Origin: Pseudoalteromonas sp. OOF1S-7
Lineage (GTDB): Bacteria; Pseudomonadota; Gammaproteobacteria; Enterobacterales; Alteromonadaceae
Length of the DNA: 64,000 nucleotides
Assembly (NCBI RefSeq): GCF_022347765.1
Contig: NZ_JAKRFZ010000004.1
Coordinates: forward strand, 186,001 to 250,000
Direction: 5' to 3'
This document shows, piece after piece, positions 28,329-36,560 of the stretch (position 1 is its first letter; every line of letters starts with the position of its first letter). The translations under genes were made by a program, and so were the position numbers. The notes beneath the pieces are model-generated. The model was not told where the DNA came from, ran no database searches, and saw nothing but the letters and a program-made list of their open reading frames with translations.

Positions 28329-29102
28329 ATGTTGCTTAACTACAAATTATCGGGACAGCCGCTGGGCAGTGCCGAGCCTGTTGTGTTGCTCCACGGCCTG
28401 TTTGGCTCGCTGGAGAACCTAAATATTATAGCCCGCGCACTGAGTGAGTCATTCACGGTTATCAATCTAGATTTGCGTAATCATGGCCAGTCGTTCAAAA
28501 GCGATGTGATGGATTACCCCAGTATGGCTCAGGACGTACTTGCCCTGCTCGACCATCTTGGAATAGAAAAAACCCACCTGGTTGGGCATTCCATGGGCGG
28601 CAAAGTGGCCATGCAAGTCGCTATGCTCAATGAAGATAAGATCGATAAGCTGGTAGTACTGGATATTGCACCAGTGGACTATCACCCGCGTCATGATGCC
28701 ATAATTCAGGCGCTGAACGCCGTAGCTTCTTCCGATATTACCAGCCGCAGTGAAGCCGACACAATCATGCAAGCGTATATAGAAGAACAAGGTGTACGAG
28801 GCTTTTTGCTCAAGAGCCTTGCAAAAAACGAGCAAAACGGCCTTACCTGGCGGTTTAACCTGCATGTCATAGAAAAAAACTACGATAAGATCATCTCAAA
28901 TATAAATACAACTCATTCCTGTTTGTGTGATACTCTGTTCCTGAAAGGAAACAATTCAGATTATATTCTGGCCGAGCACAGAGCTGCCATTATGCAATCG
29001 TTTAGCAATGCGAGAGCAAAAATTATCCAGGGTGCCGGACATTGGCTGCACGCAGAAAAACCGCAAGCCGTCAATCGTTCAATTATTGATTTTATTCAAT
29101 AA
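28329..29102 (+). CDS. ybfF: Alpha/beta hydrolase (esterase YbfF-like)
   Basis: Cytoplasmic esterase of 257 aa with the alpha/beta-hydrolase fold: oxyanion region LLHGLFGSLEN, nucleophile elbow GHSMGG near 100, Asp in the C-terminal half and final His in GAGHWLHAEKP. I start at ATG 28329, preceded by GGAGG, not at the upstream extension. It resembles the acyl-CoA/ester hydrolase YbfF, conserved divergently from seqA. Natural substrate uncertain. Confidence 0.9.
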   Translation: MLLNYKLSGQPLGSAEPVVLLHGLFGSLENLNIIARALSESFTVINLDLRNHGQSFKSDVMDYPSMAQDVLALLDHLGIEKTHLVGHSMGGKVAMQVAMLNEDKIDKLVVLDIAPVDYHPRHDAIIQALNAVASSDITSRSEADTIMQAYIEEQGVRGFLLKSLAKNEQNGLTWRFNLHVIEKNYDKIISNINTTHSCLCDTLFLKGNNSDYILAEHRAAIMQSFSNARAKIIQGAGHWLHAEKPQAVNRSIIDFIQ

Positions 29103-29188
29103 TTACCTCAGTTTTTTCTCTGCAACCTTAATTTATCGGTTCCAGGTATGGTATAGTAGCCGCCGTTTATGTTTTGAGTAGTGCAAAG

Positions 29189-29410
29189 ATGATCAACGAA
29201 TTTATAAATGAGTTTGAAACCCTTGGTCTTTACTTTGCTCTCGCCGGAATTTTCTTTTTTATAGGTATGGCCATTCAGGACGTCCTAAAGAAAGGAGACG
29301 TGCCCAAGTTTGGTCGATACATTGTCTGGTTAGTGCTATTTTTAGGGTGCTCAGGCTTTATCGCCAAGGGCCTGATACAGGTATTTTGGCAAGGTGCGGG
29401 TGTTGGTTGA
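29189..29410 (+). CDS. DUF2788 family small membrane protein
   Basis: The 73-aa protein has two hydrophobic segments (about 12-32 and 45-64) separated by a basic loop. It matches DUF2788 and its standard location between ybfF and ybfE/fldA. I chose ATG 29189 over TTG 29174. Its stop overlaps the next ATG (TGATG). Function unknown. Confidence 0.8.
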   Translation: MINEFINEFETLGLYFALAGIFFFIGMAIQDVLKKGDVPKFGRYIVWLVLFLGCSGFIAKGLIQVFWQGAGVG

Positions 29411-29688
29411 TGGCCAAGTCTGAATTAGATAGAACCACTATCGACTTGTTTGAAAATGAAAAGCGCCCTGGTCGGCCTAAGACAAACCCTCTCCCCAGAG
29501 AGATGCAGCTAAAGATCAATAAGCGCAATCAGATTAAAAGAGACAGAGCAAGAGGGTTAAAGCGCGTTGAGTTTAAAATTTCTTCTGAGCTATACCAGGC
29601 TTTGAGCGATATGGCAGAAGAGCAAAACATCAGTCGTAGCGCGCTGATAGAAACCATTTTGCAAGAAAAATTAGCGATTAATAGATAA
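29410..29688 (+). CDS. ybfE: LexA-regulated protein YbfE-like (ribbon-helix-helix)
   Basis: Small basic protein of 92 aa. The C-terminal part (FKISSELYQALSDMAEEQNISRSALIETILQ) looks like a ribbon-helix-helix DNA-binding domain; the N-terminus is Lys/Arg-rich with GRPKTNPLPR. Homologues upstream of fldA are named LexA-regulated YbfE. I did not find a clear LexA box here, so SOS control is by homology only. The start overlaps the DUF2788 stop by one base. Confidence 0.85.
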   Translation: MAKSELDRTTIDLFENEKRPGRPKTNPLPREMQLKINKRNQIKRDRARGLKRVEFKISSELYQALSDMAEEQNISRSALIETILQEKLAINR

Positions 29689-29702
29689 AAGGTAAGTAGT
29701 TA

Positions 29703-30230
29703 ATGTCAAGCGTAGGTATTTTTTTCGGCAGTGACACGGGTAACACCGAACACGTTGCAAAAATGATCCAAAAAGAATTGGGCAAAAAATTAGTCGATGT
29801 GAAAGACATTGCCAAGAGCAGCAAAGCAGATATCGAAGAGTTCGATTTGCTTCTTTTTGGTATCCCTACTTGGTACTACGGTGAAGCACAGTGTGACTGG
29901 GATGACTTTTTCCCTGAGCTGGAAGAAATTAGCTTTGAGGGTAAGCTGGTAGCCATTTTTGGTTGTGGCGACCAGGAAGACTATGCCGAGTACTTCTTAG
30001 ACGCAATGGGGATGGTGAATGACATTGTCACTGAGCGCGGTGCAATCGTGATTGGTAACTGGTCAACAGAAGGTTACGACTTCGAAGCATCAAAGGCCTT
30101 GATAGACGATGGCCACTTTGTTGGTCTCGGCATCGATGAAGACCGTCAGCCCGAATTAACCGAAGAGCGTGTTAAAAAGTGGTCTGCTCAGGTATATGAA
30201 GAAATGTGCCTAAGCGAGTTGGAAGACTAA
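29703..30230 (+). CDS. fldA: Flavodoxin
   Basis: The 175-aa long-chain flavodoxin carries FMN for low-potential electron transfer. The phosphate-binding loop GSDTGNTE (residues 9-16) and the isoalloxazine-flanking segments PTWYYGEAQCDWD and FGCGDQEDYAEYF are present. It is strongly acidic. An AAGGT site precedes the ATG. It follows ybfE after 14 bases and precedes fur, the conserved gammaproteobacterial order. Flavodoxin can replace ferredoxin under iron limitation. Confidence 0.96.
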   Translation: MSSVGIFFGSDTGNTEHVAKMIQKELGKKLVDVKDIAKSSKADIEEFDLLLFGIPTWYYGEAQCDWDDFFPELEEISFEGKLVAIFGCGDQEDYAEYFLDAMGMVNDIVTERGAIVIGNWSTEGYDFEASKALIDDGHFVGLGIDEDRQPELTEERVKKWSAQVYEEMCLSELED

Positions 30231-30331
30231 TTCAACCCTATTGCGGGTTAGTATCCCAAGCGCACTATTTTTAAGTCTGTGTCGTGCTAGACTTAAGTAG
30301 TAACTGAAATTAGACAAATTGAGACAGATTA

Positions 30332-30778
30332 ATGACTGATCACAACTTAGAGCTAAAAAAAGCGGGTTTAAAGGTTACCCTGCCACGTATTAAGATCTTA
30401 GAGATCTTGCAGTGTCCTGATAACCAGCACATCAGTGCCGAAGACGTATACAAAATCCTGCTGGATAAAGGCGAAGAAATCGGTCTTGCTACCGTATACC
30501 GCGTCTTAAACCAGTTTGACGACGCCGGCATTGTGACTCGTCACCACTTTGAAGGTGGTAAGTCTGTATTTGAATTGTCAGGCAGTACACACCATGACCA
30601 CCTGGTATGCTTAAAGTGTGGTAAAGTCGTTGAGTTTGAAGATGATGTGATCGAAACGCGTCAGGAAGAAATAGCCAAAGACAACGGCATTAAGCTGACC
30701 AACCACTCTCTTTACCTGTACGGTGAGTGCAGCGACGTGGAAGCGTGTAAAAAATACGCTGAAGAAAACGGTAATTAA
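30332..30778 (+). CDS. fur: Ferric uptake regulator Fur
   Basis: The 148-aa dimeric metalloregulator represses iron-uptake genes when Fe2+ is bound. The N-terminal winged helix (VTLPRIKILEIL...GLATVYRVLNQFDDAGIV) is followed by the metal-binding HHDHLVCLKCGKVVEF motif and a C-terminal CSDVEAC pair. Its length is typical. The 101-base gap from fldA gives room for its own promoter. The strong terminator at 30869-30892 ends the unit. Confidence 0.97.
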   Translation: MTDHNLELKKAGLKVTLPRIKILEILQCPDNQHISAEDVYKILLDKGEEIGLATVYRVLNQFDDAGIVTRHHFEGGKSVFELSGSTHHDHLVCLKCGKVVEFEDDVIETRQEEIAKDNGIKLTNHSLYLYGECSDVEACKKYAEENGN

Positions 30779-30845
30779 TACCAACTACATTAATACATAG
30801 AGCCAATGCGATGAATTTTGGCTACTTAATTATATAGATTGGTAT
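30778..30845. repeat. Nested inverted-repeat element (REP/MITE-like)
   Basis: A 68-bp AT-rich element begins with ATACCAA and ends with TTGGTAT. Inside lies a second inverted pair, AGCCAA (30801-30806) and TTGGCT (30818-30823). The whole can fold into one long interrupted hairpin. Elements with these ends are common between genes of marine Alteromonadales, from memory. Only one copy is seen here. Confidence 0.5.
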
Positions 30846-30868
30846 AGTTCACTTTTTTCGATTGAAAG

Positions 30869-30892
30869 GGCCGACAATTGTCGGCCTTTTTT
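30869..30892 (+). terminator. Rho-independent terminator after fur
   Basis: Seven-base stem GGCCGAC/GTCGGCC with loop AATT, extended to a perfect 18-bp palindrome and followed by six T. It is flanked on the left by an A run, so it could work in both directions. Confidence 0.88.
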
Positions 30893-30981
30893 GTGTTTTG
30901 TGAACATATCGGGGATAGCTATATATTTTCGGATATGACCCCAAAAGCTGCATTTACTTTATGTAGATCTCTCGTTTCGCA

Positions 30982-31845
30982 CTAATATTTCCTAAAATAA
31001 AGCGCCGGAAAATTTGGGTTAAGGATTTTGTCTTCTATAATTTCCCCATCCGATAATTGATTATTTGCCGTATCTATTAGTGACTGGTGAATACCATTCA
31101 CTGTCACTGCGACTGTGACTTCTTTGCCTGATGCCCCCACATTTGAGCAATACTTGATACGTGCACTATCATTTACATCTCGCCATGCACATTGCAGTAA
31201 AGTTTCTTCGAACCCCTCTACTATACGCTGAGCCGGATAAGGTCTAAAGTACACTGGGCCTACGTCACACGCATTGGAAGCGGGTTTATTGTCGATGACC
31301 GCTACTCCACCAGAGAAATAATTAAGTACAAAGTCGTTAAAGATCATGACACAACTTGAAGAGTTAGCAGCCTGCATTTTAATCGCAATAGGCATATTCA
31401 GTGGATGTCCATCAATATCATCACACTGAAGTTTTTGGTTACTGTTTGCGTCATTTTTCCAACGACAATTCAGGCGTTTTTCTTCAAGCCCATCAACTAT
31501 GCGACGCGCAGGTGCAGGCTCAAAAGAAACAGCGTGTCCCCAACAGGAAGACTTTTCACCTTCGACTTTAATCGCTCCTTTAAGCTCAGTCCGGTAACCA
31601 TCAAGCCAGTTTATGCTACAAATATCATAGCTGGAAATATCCACTCTGTTGGCTACCAATACATCTGGTAAGTTAGCATCCAATGGATTAGTACACATTT
31701 TGTTTTCCCATGTAGCTGCTTCACTTTGATTATCAAGCTGCCAATAGCAAGACATGAGCGAGCTGTCCTGTGCATTTGCAGTGGCCATAGAGCTACACGC
31801 AATAATTGATGATAATTTTATTAGTGCTTTTATTTGACTTCTCAT
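30982..31845 (-). CDS. Secreted protein with duplicated Cys module, function unknown
   Basis: I do not recognise this 287-aa protein. It starts at ATG 31845 (AAGGAAG upstream) with a signal peptide ending ATANA-like near residue 25. Two copies of a module are visible about 92 residues apart: APARRIVDGLEEKRLNCRW near 110 and YPAQRIVEGFEETLLQCAW near 200, each followed by a charged stretch and a second Cys, and preceded by a Cys-rich strand region. The even Cys content suggests disulfides outside the cytoplasm. It opens the accessory region and has no obvious operon partner. Confidence 0.65.
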   Translation of the reverse strand: MRSQIKALIKLSSIIACSSMATANAQDSSLMSCYWQLDNQSEAATWENKMCTNPLDANLPDVLVANRVDISSYDICSINWLDGYRTELKGAIKVEGEKSSCWGHAVSFEPAPARRIVDGLEEKRLNCRWKNDANSNQKLQCDDIDGHPLNMPIAIKMQAANSSSCVMIFNDFVLNYFSGGVAVIDNKPASNACDVGPVYFRPYPAQRIVEGFEETLLQCAWRDVNDSARIKYCSNVGASGKEVTVAVTVNGIHQSLIDTANNQLSDGEIIEDKILNPNFPALYFRKY

Positions 31846-32553
31846 ACTGAACTTCCTTTCTGATAATTGAGTGTGTAATGCCATCCAAAGGCAAGCGAAC
31901 ATTAGCACTTTCATAATAATAAAAAAGACCTAATTACAATTACTTACAATCATTTACCTGTCACCACAAAAACTCGCTTTGCGCTACAAAATACAAAGCC
32001 TTACCAATCGTACATTCATTACTGGTACATATTGAAAGGTGTCCACATAAAGCAGTATCAGCGATAAGCATGCGTTGCTCTGAACTACTCGGCTTGTCAT
32101 CGCTGGAGACATCCGTAAGTGTCACCTTAACGCTCCTTGAACGCCGGGTTTGAACGAATACCAGTACTCAGTACTGTGGTAAAAAGCGACCATACGAATT
32201 CATATTAAGGCAATAAAAATGCATCAACCCTGGGTTGTCCTGGGAGCAATAACTCGATGAAGGTAGCAACTTATGGTGCGACCATCAAAGTGTTTTGCGC
32301 TGAGAGAATTCTTGTGTAGTTACTGTATTTGAGACAGGCTCCCAAGTAATGTGTTATCGCAGTGTAATATTACACCGCTTCCTTCCTTGCTAGGTTTAAG
32401 TGTACCAGGTTACGAAAAAGCCTAAGGCCAAAGTCATTAATGGGCGATTCACAAAGTTTGGCCAACCGTGACTTGTTTGATTTATCTCGTAATACCAACA
32501 AACCTGAATATCATTAAAAATCCCTTGGCAGGGAACTATCTAAGGAGCTAGAC
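31846..32553. other. Long non-coding gap (about 700 bp)
   Basis: I see no credible gene on either strand. It contains a perfect 15-bp palindrome CAGTACTCAGTACTG at 32162-32176, a short TGTAATATTACA palindrome near 32366, and a small hairpin TCCCT-TGGC-AGGGA just upstream of AAGGAG and the next start. It probably holds the promoter of the pore-former-like gene. Confidence 0.5.
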
Positions 32554-34083
32554 ATGGTTACGAAAGACGAAATGATACTTGTGAAAGAAGATGCAGTAAT
32601 ATTATCTTCTTTCAAACGTGATGGTGAAAATGTTGCCGGATACATATCTCAGGCTTTGGCCGCACGATTGGAAAAAACAGATACTTATCAAGATTTTAAT
32701 TTCCCTATCGATGACGTTAGTTATCTGTTGGATAAACCGGACAGAATATCAGTTAGCAGTAAAACAGCCTCCTCCGGTTTTGGAGAAATCCAATTCAAAC
32801 TTAAAGAGAGAAGCCTACCGCTGCCCTATTCGAACAGCCTATACAGAAAAACCATTCCGTTTTATCGTTCAGTTGTTGGGACTTTCGAAGAGATCATGTT
32901 TCAACGGTTATCTGATACCCTGGACAATCTGCAGCACGAGTTAAATGATGCCAGCATAAAAACCAATGTTTCCATCGAACAGGTAGACAGCCAGGTTGAC
33001 AGTTTGAAAGAGTTAAAAGGTAGAGGCACAAATCTACGTCCGGACAACGACAAAAGAAACGACAAGGCACAAAATAAGCTCAATGAGCTAAAGGGTAAAC
33101 TGAATACCATCGTCAGTGAAATTTCAAATTACCGAGCAGACCTGCAGGACGTCAAAGATATCGCCGACGTACTTAAACGTTGGTCTAACTCGCTCAATGA
33201 GTCACCTTTCGTGTCGATAAGTTCGGACATCACAGTCAACCTGAAAGATTTCAATTCCGGCTCCAGCACGATTTCAGATATTGGAGCTGTGTCAGGGCTG
33301 CTCGGTGTATTTGGGTTGAGTCTTGCCGGTGGAATGGCATATTTTGGCGCAGCTGGTGGAGTGGCCGTTGCACTTGCACCGGTGATTGCCGTCGTAGGTG
33401 CAATTTTGGCTGTCGTTGGCGGCGTCCTGTTGATAATTAATGAAATTGATAAAGCTAACAAAATAAAAGAGCATTATGAAAAGGTTGAAAAAGATGCAGG
33501 AGAAGGCGTAACCAAAGCCAATGGGGTGATTAGTCAGCTGCAGCAAGCCAGAACAGCCGTGAAAGACATTTTTGACAAAATTGAACCTATTGTAAAAGAA
33601 CTCAGAGATCCAGGATCATCAGACGTTATCTCCAGGTCAGATATCTACAATACTCTGAAAGGATTTGCAGACAAAAGTACGGAGTTTTCAACAGGTGCAA
33701 AAGCTATGCAGACGTATATCAATAGGGGCTTGTCAGCACCAGATGCAGCGCAAAAAGCCAGTATATTGATAAATCTTGATATATCTGATGATCCAACAAT
33801 GGGCGATGACGACACCAAACATGACGAATTGGTATTGTTATTGGGCTATTACATCAGCAATGATGATATTGATGCCATCACCGACTACTTCAAGCTTCAC
33901 AAAGAAAATATAAAAGAATTGAGAGAAGTGCTGATTGTTACCCTGCTGCTCAACTCAAATTCTCCCTCGCAAGTACAGAGTAAACTTAATGCAATCGATG
34001 ACTCGCTGAATGTGACTTTGGCAGATATCGAAGATATCAAAGAGAAAAACTCTAACCTACTGTTCTTTGCAAATGCTGCATAG
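32554..34083 (+). CDS. Predicted alpha-helical pore-forming protein (ClyA/Cry6-like architecture)
   Basis: The 509-aa protein is almost entirely helical. Long charged heptad-like helices span about 105-215. A strongly hydrophobic, Gly/Ala-rich hairpin lies at about 243-298 (GAVSGLLGVFGLSLAGGMAY, then AVALAPVIAVVGAILAVVGG). A second coiled segment covers about 300-345. This layout of a membrane-inserting tongue between amphipathic helices is that of ClyA/HBL/MakA/Cry6 toxins. There is no signal peptide, as in ClyA and MakA. AAGGAG lies seven bases before ATG. It is solitary, with large gaps on both sides. A cytoplasmic scaffold or membrane-remodelling protein is the alternative. Confidence 0.55.
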   Translation: MVTKDEMILVKEDAVILSSFKRDGENVAGYISQALAARLEKTDTYQDFNFPIDDVSYLLDKPDRISVSSKTASSGFGEIQFKLKERSLPLPYSNSLYRKTIPFYRSVVGTFEEIMFQRLSDTLDNLQHELNDASIKTNVSIEQVDSQVDSLKELKGRGTNLRPDNDKRNDKAQNKLNELKGKLNTIVSEISNYRADLQDVKDIADVLKRWSNSLNESPFVSISSDITVNLKDFNSGSSTISDIGAVSGLLGVFGLSLAGGMAYFGAAGGVAVALAPVIAVVGAILAVVGGVLLIINEIDKANKIKEHYEKVEKDAGEGVTKANGVISQLQQARTAVKDIFDKIEPIVKELRDPGSSDVISRSDIYNTLKGFADKSTEFSTGAKAMQTYINRGLSAPDAAQKASILINLDISDDPTMGDDDTKHDELVLLLGYYISNDDIDAITDYFKLHKENIKELREVLIVTLLLNSNSPSQVQSKLNAIDDSLNVTLADIEDIKEKNSNLLFFANAA

Positions 34084-34362
34084 TAGTCATTTTCACAAAC
34101 AGCATTAAGCTTTACAACTCAGACTCAACCTGACAGTTGCCCATTTTTCAATCGGTGACTGTCACTCGGTTCTGTCTATGACATAGGACCAGCCCGAAGC
34201 GGCCTTAATCATACACATAGGGACAACGCACACACCGGAATATACAATGATAGTATTTGGTATCGGTTAAACTTTCTTGTTTCTTCGTTACTGTTGGCAC
34301 AGTGTATTATTTTCTTTGAGCGTATTCTAAAGCGTGGATGGCGACGTAAAATTACGCCGTTT

Positions 34363-35115
34363 TCAGGTCAGTGTCGCTTGTTTTACTTCAGTGCCACCTG
34401 CTCTCTCTTGTTTTCTATTCACCGAGCTAAGGACTTGCGAATTTTTTAAAATTTCTCCCTTTCTGGTTAAATAATAGTATAAGATTATCGCATCTTGAGA
34501 GGCCGATAGCTCACCGTAATTTTTGTGAACTATTGCCCCTTCTGGAACTCGTAATGGCGCTATTTTTCTACTTGCATCTAATTCATCTACTTCTGTTATT
34601 TCTTTGAAAAACTCTTCTTTTGATATATGGTCTTTCTTATCTTCAGGTAATAAAGAATACAATCTATCAACTCTAGTACCCATATCTGCATTTAAATAGA
34701 ACTTAATATCTGCATTTGGAAATACAACAGTTCCGGAATCTCGCCCTTCGACTATAACGTCACTGACTCTGGCCATATCGCGCTGTTTCTTTACCAACTC
34801 CGCTCTGACACCTGCATTTAAGGCAACTTTGGATGTCAGAGGTAAAATAGAAGGTGATTCAATTGAATCGGTAATATCATAACCATTCAATTTAGTTCGA
34901 TATACGCCATTTACAATAGTAAATTCAAAGTTTGCAGCTTTGCATAAAGCAACTAAGCATGGGTCATCTAGAGAAATTTTATTATCCATTATATAATAAG
35001 CGATTCCCCTAAACATATTTCCACTGAGAATACACTTGAAATTAGTCAGTTTCGAAAGTTCTATCGCAACCGTCGTTTTCCCTGAACCTGCTGGCCCATC
35101 TATTGTCACAATCAT
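34363..35115 (-). CDS. Divergent cytidylate kinase-like NMP kinase
   Basis: P-loop nucleoside monophosphate kinase of 250 aa related to Cmk. Walker A is GPAGSGKTT; the GRDSGTVVFPNADIKFYLNA block and DASRKIAPL are clear. Compared with the usual DSGAIYR, the NMP-binding strand reads LSGNMFR, and the lid motif ERDxxDxxR reads EVDELDASR, losing one Arg. A C-terminal tail of about 30 residues is extra. AT-rich unlike the core genes, it is the third gene of a three-gene cassette and probably not the housekeeping cmk, which normally lies by rpsA. Its substrate may differ. Confidence 0.75.
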   Translation of the reverse strand: MIVTIDGPAGSGKTTVAIELSKLTNFKCILSGNMFRGIAYYIMDNKISLDDPCLVALCKAANFEFTIVNGVYRTKLNGYDITDSIESPSILPLTSKVALNAGVRAELVKKQRDMARVSDVIVEGRDSGTVVFPNADIKFYLNADMGTRVDRLYSLLPEDKKDHISKEEFFKEITEVDELDASRKIAPLRVPEGAIVHKNYGELSASQDAIILYYYLTRKGEILKNSQVLSSVNRKQERAGGTEVKQATLT

Positions 35116-35136
35116 AACATTCCCTTTTATCAGTTT

Positions 35137-35958
35137 CTAATCAATCAAGAACTTTATCCTGCTTTCAATAACTGTAGATATATAATCTTCATCACGTTCT
35201 ATTTTAAGCAACTTCCTTGCCCCTAACTCACGTCTCTTTGCGCTATAAAAAACATCGTCAAAAGTCTGAATTGCGTTTGATACAATCACCTGATTATTAT
35301 CATACACGGTTTGACTATATCCTTTCCCTGTTGTAACACGAATAGATTTTATCAATAGACTACTTCCCAATATAAAATGTCCATCCAAGCGATTGTGAGT
35401 ATCTATAGTGAAATTTAAATTGCTATATTTTTCAGACAGCAGACTTATGTTTTGACATAAATTTGAAACTCTTAAAGCTAACTCTTCCTCCGCATACCCC
35501 CACTGTTCATAAATATATGGCAAATCAAGACTAGCACATATTTTCACCTCAAAACCCTGTTTAATAAAAAGTTCTATATATTCCTTTTCTAATTTTAGTA
35601 GCTCTTCATACGATGGAGAACGATTAGACTTAGACTCTAATATTGATAGAGAGGTAAAAAGTCCATACATACGAATAACTTGCTTTTCACCACTCTGCTT
35701 GGACATATAAAGTAACTTATCAAAAATCGTAATATTATTTTCAGCTCTTTCATGAGTCCCTTCTACCACTGACTTTTCGTCGATCAAGGGTAAAATAGAA
35801 CTAGGAATTGAAACACTATCAGACTCACCATTATCGAGATAGGATATTATATTTGGTGAGTTTATTCTATTGTTAGTAATCTTGGTATTGATATTATTCG
35901 ATAAATCAACCTTATCATACCTACGTAAAGCCCCAAGAATCCTTTTGAAAAAACTCAT
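35137..35958 (-). CDS. Unknown protein, middle gene of AT-rich cassette
   Basis: I do not recognise this 273-aa protein. The N-terminus is basic and amphipathic (MSFFKRILGALRRYDK), followed by a low-complexity Asn/Ser-rich linker to about 75 and a mixed alpha/beta domain to the end. The region near 190-235 (TIDTHNRLDGHFILGSSLL ... YSQTVYDNNQVI) is the most motif-like and faintly recalls a phospholipase D-type half-site, but I would not assign it. The ATG overlaps the upstream stop as ATGA; the kinase-like gene follows after 21 bases. Codon use is AT-rich. Confidence 0.6.
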   Translation of the reverse strand: MSFFKRILGALRRYDKVDLSNNINTKITNNRINSPNIISYLDNGESDSVSIPSSILPLIDEKSVVEGTHERAENNITIFDKLLYMSKQSGEKQVIRMYGLFTSLSILESKSNRSPSYEELLKLEKEYIELFIKQGFEVKICASLDLPYIYEQWGYAEEELALRVSNLCQNISLLSEKYSNLNFTIDTHNRLDGHFILGSSLLIKSIRVTTGKGYSQTVYDNNQVIVSNAIQTFDDVFYSAKRRELGARKLLKIERDEDYISTVIESRIKFLID

Positions 35959-36164
35959 GAGATATCATTGCCATTGATAGTTGTATTCTCATTTCCGGTT
36001 ATTTCAACCTTGCCTTTTATACTATTTTTCGATATTATCGACTCTATATTTTTTGAAATTTTTGTGGATCGTTTGTTTTTCTTTAAAAACATAACTACTA
36101 GCGAAATTAGGAACACCCCTAACCCAGAAAAAAACCATTCATAATTATTTAAAAACCATTCCAT
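35955..36164 (-). CDS. Small single-pass membrane protein, first gene of AT-rich cassette
   Basis: The 69-aa protein starts at ATG 36164, with GGAGG five bases upstream. A membrane helix spans about 13-27 (GLGVFLISLVVMFL) and is followed by a basic stop-transfer stretch (KKNKRSTK) and a polar tail ending VEITGNENTTINGNDIS. Short anchors with such GN-rich beta-like tails recur next to unrelated effector-like genes. An upstream extension of the frame exists but lacks a ribosome-binding site. It overlaps the next gene by 4 bp, so the two products likely act together at the membrane. Confidence 0.6.
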   Translation of the reverse strand: MEWFLNNYEWFFSGLGVFLISLVVMFLKKNKRSTKISKNIESIISKNSIKGKVEITGNENTTINGNDIS

Positions 36165-36560
36165 GTTGACCTCCACATTTACCTGAGACGCACCAACACC
36201 CCGCCAAGCAATAACGTCGCTAACAGAAGCAAAACCTTTCGGTATGACCGCTCCTGATGTCGCAGACCTCATCACACTCGTTCACTTATTACTCTAAATA
36301 ACAACAACCTAGCACCAATTCACCTGCAGCTCAAGTTTTAACCACCTTTACAAAAATCGCCCCGCTATCACGGCGATTCTGGGGCTCTCGTTATGAGAAA
36401 ACCACTAACTTATTGAATTTAATTAACTTAAAGGTAAATTGGTTGACGCGAAGTATTCAAAACAGGGGAAGTAGAGTGATTTGACCGCACATATCGCCTC
36501 ATCACTTGTGTATGAAAGTAGCTAAAACTCGGTAATTTCAGTAGTGTTTGGCGAGCCCCC
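36165..36560. other. Non-coding gap upstream of AT-rich cassette
   Basis: I see no supported gene. It should contain the cassette promoter. A hairpin-like pair ATCGCC/GGCGAT occurs near 36356-36377. Confidence 0.45.

Noticed and set aside
31846..32553. Small genes or an RNA gene in the 700-bp gap
   Set aside because: Frames are very short without ribosome-binding sites, and the palindromes present are too small to support a specific RNA.
34338..34362. Hairpin GGCG-AC-GTAA/TTAC-GCC as terminator of the pore-former-like gene
   Set aside because: It is imperfect and lies about 255 bases after the stop codon, just beyond the kinase stop on the other strand; the evidence is too weak to list.
35137..35958. 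Phospholipase D-like nuclease in the AT-rich cassette
   Set aside because: Only one faint His/Asp-containing stretch is present and no HxKxxxxD motif can be read, so the function is left open.
36165..36275. N-terminal extension of the small membrane protein to 36275
   Set aside because: GGAGG lies right before ATG 36164, and the extension would place a polar segment before the membrane anchor without any start signal.
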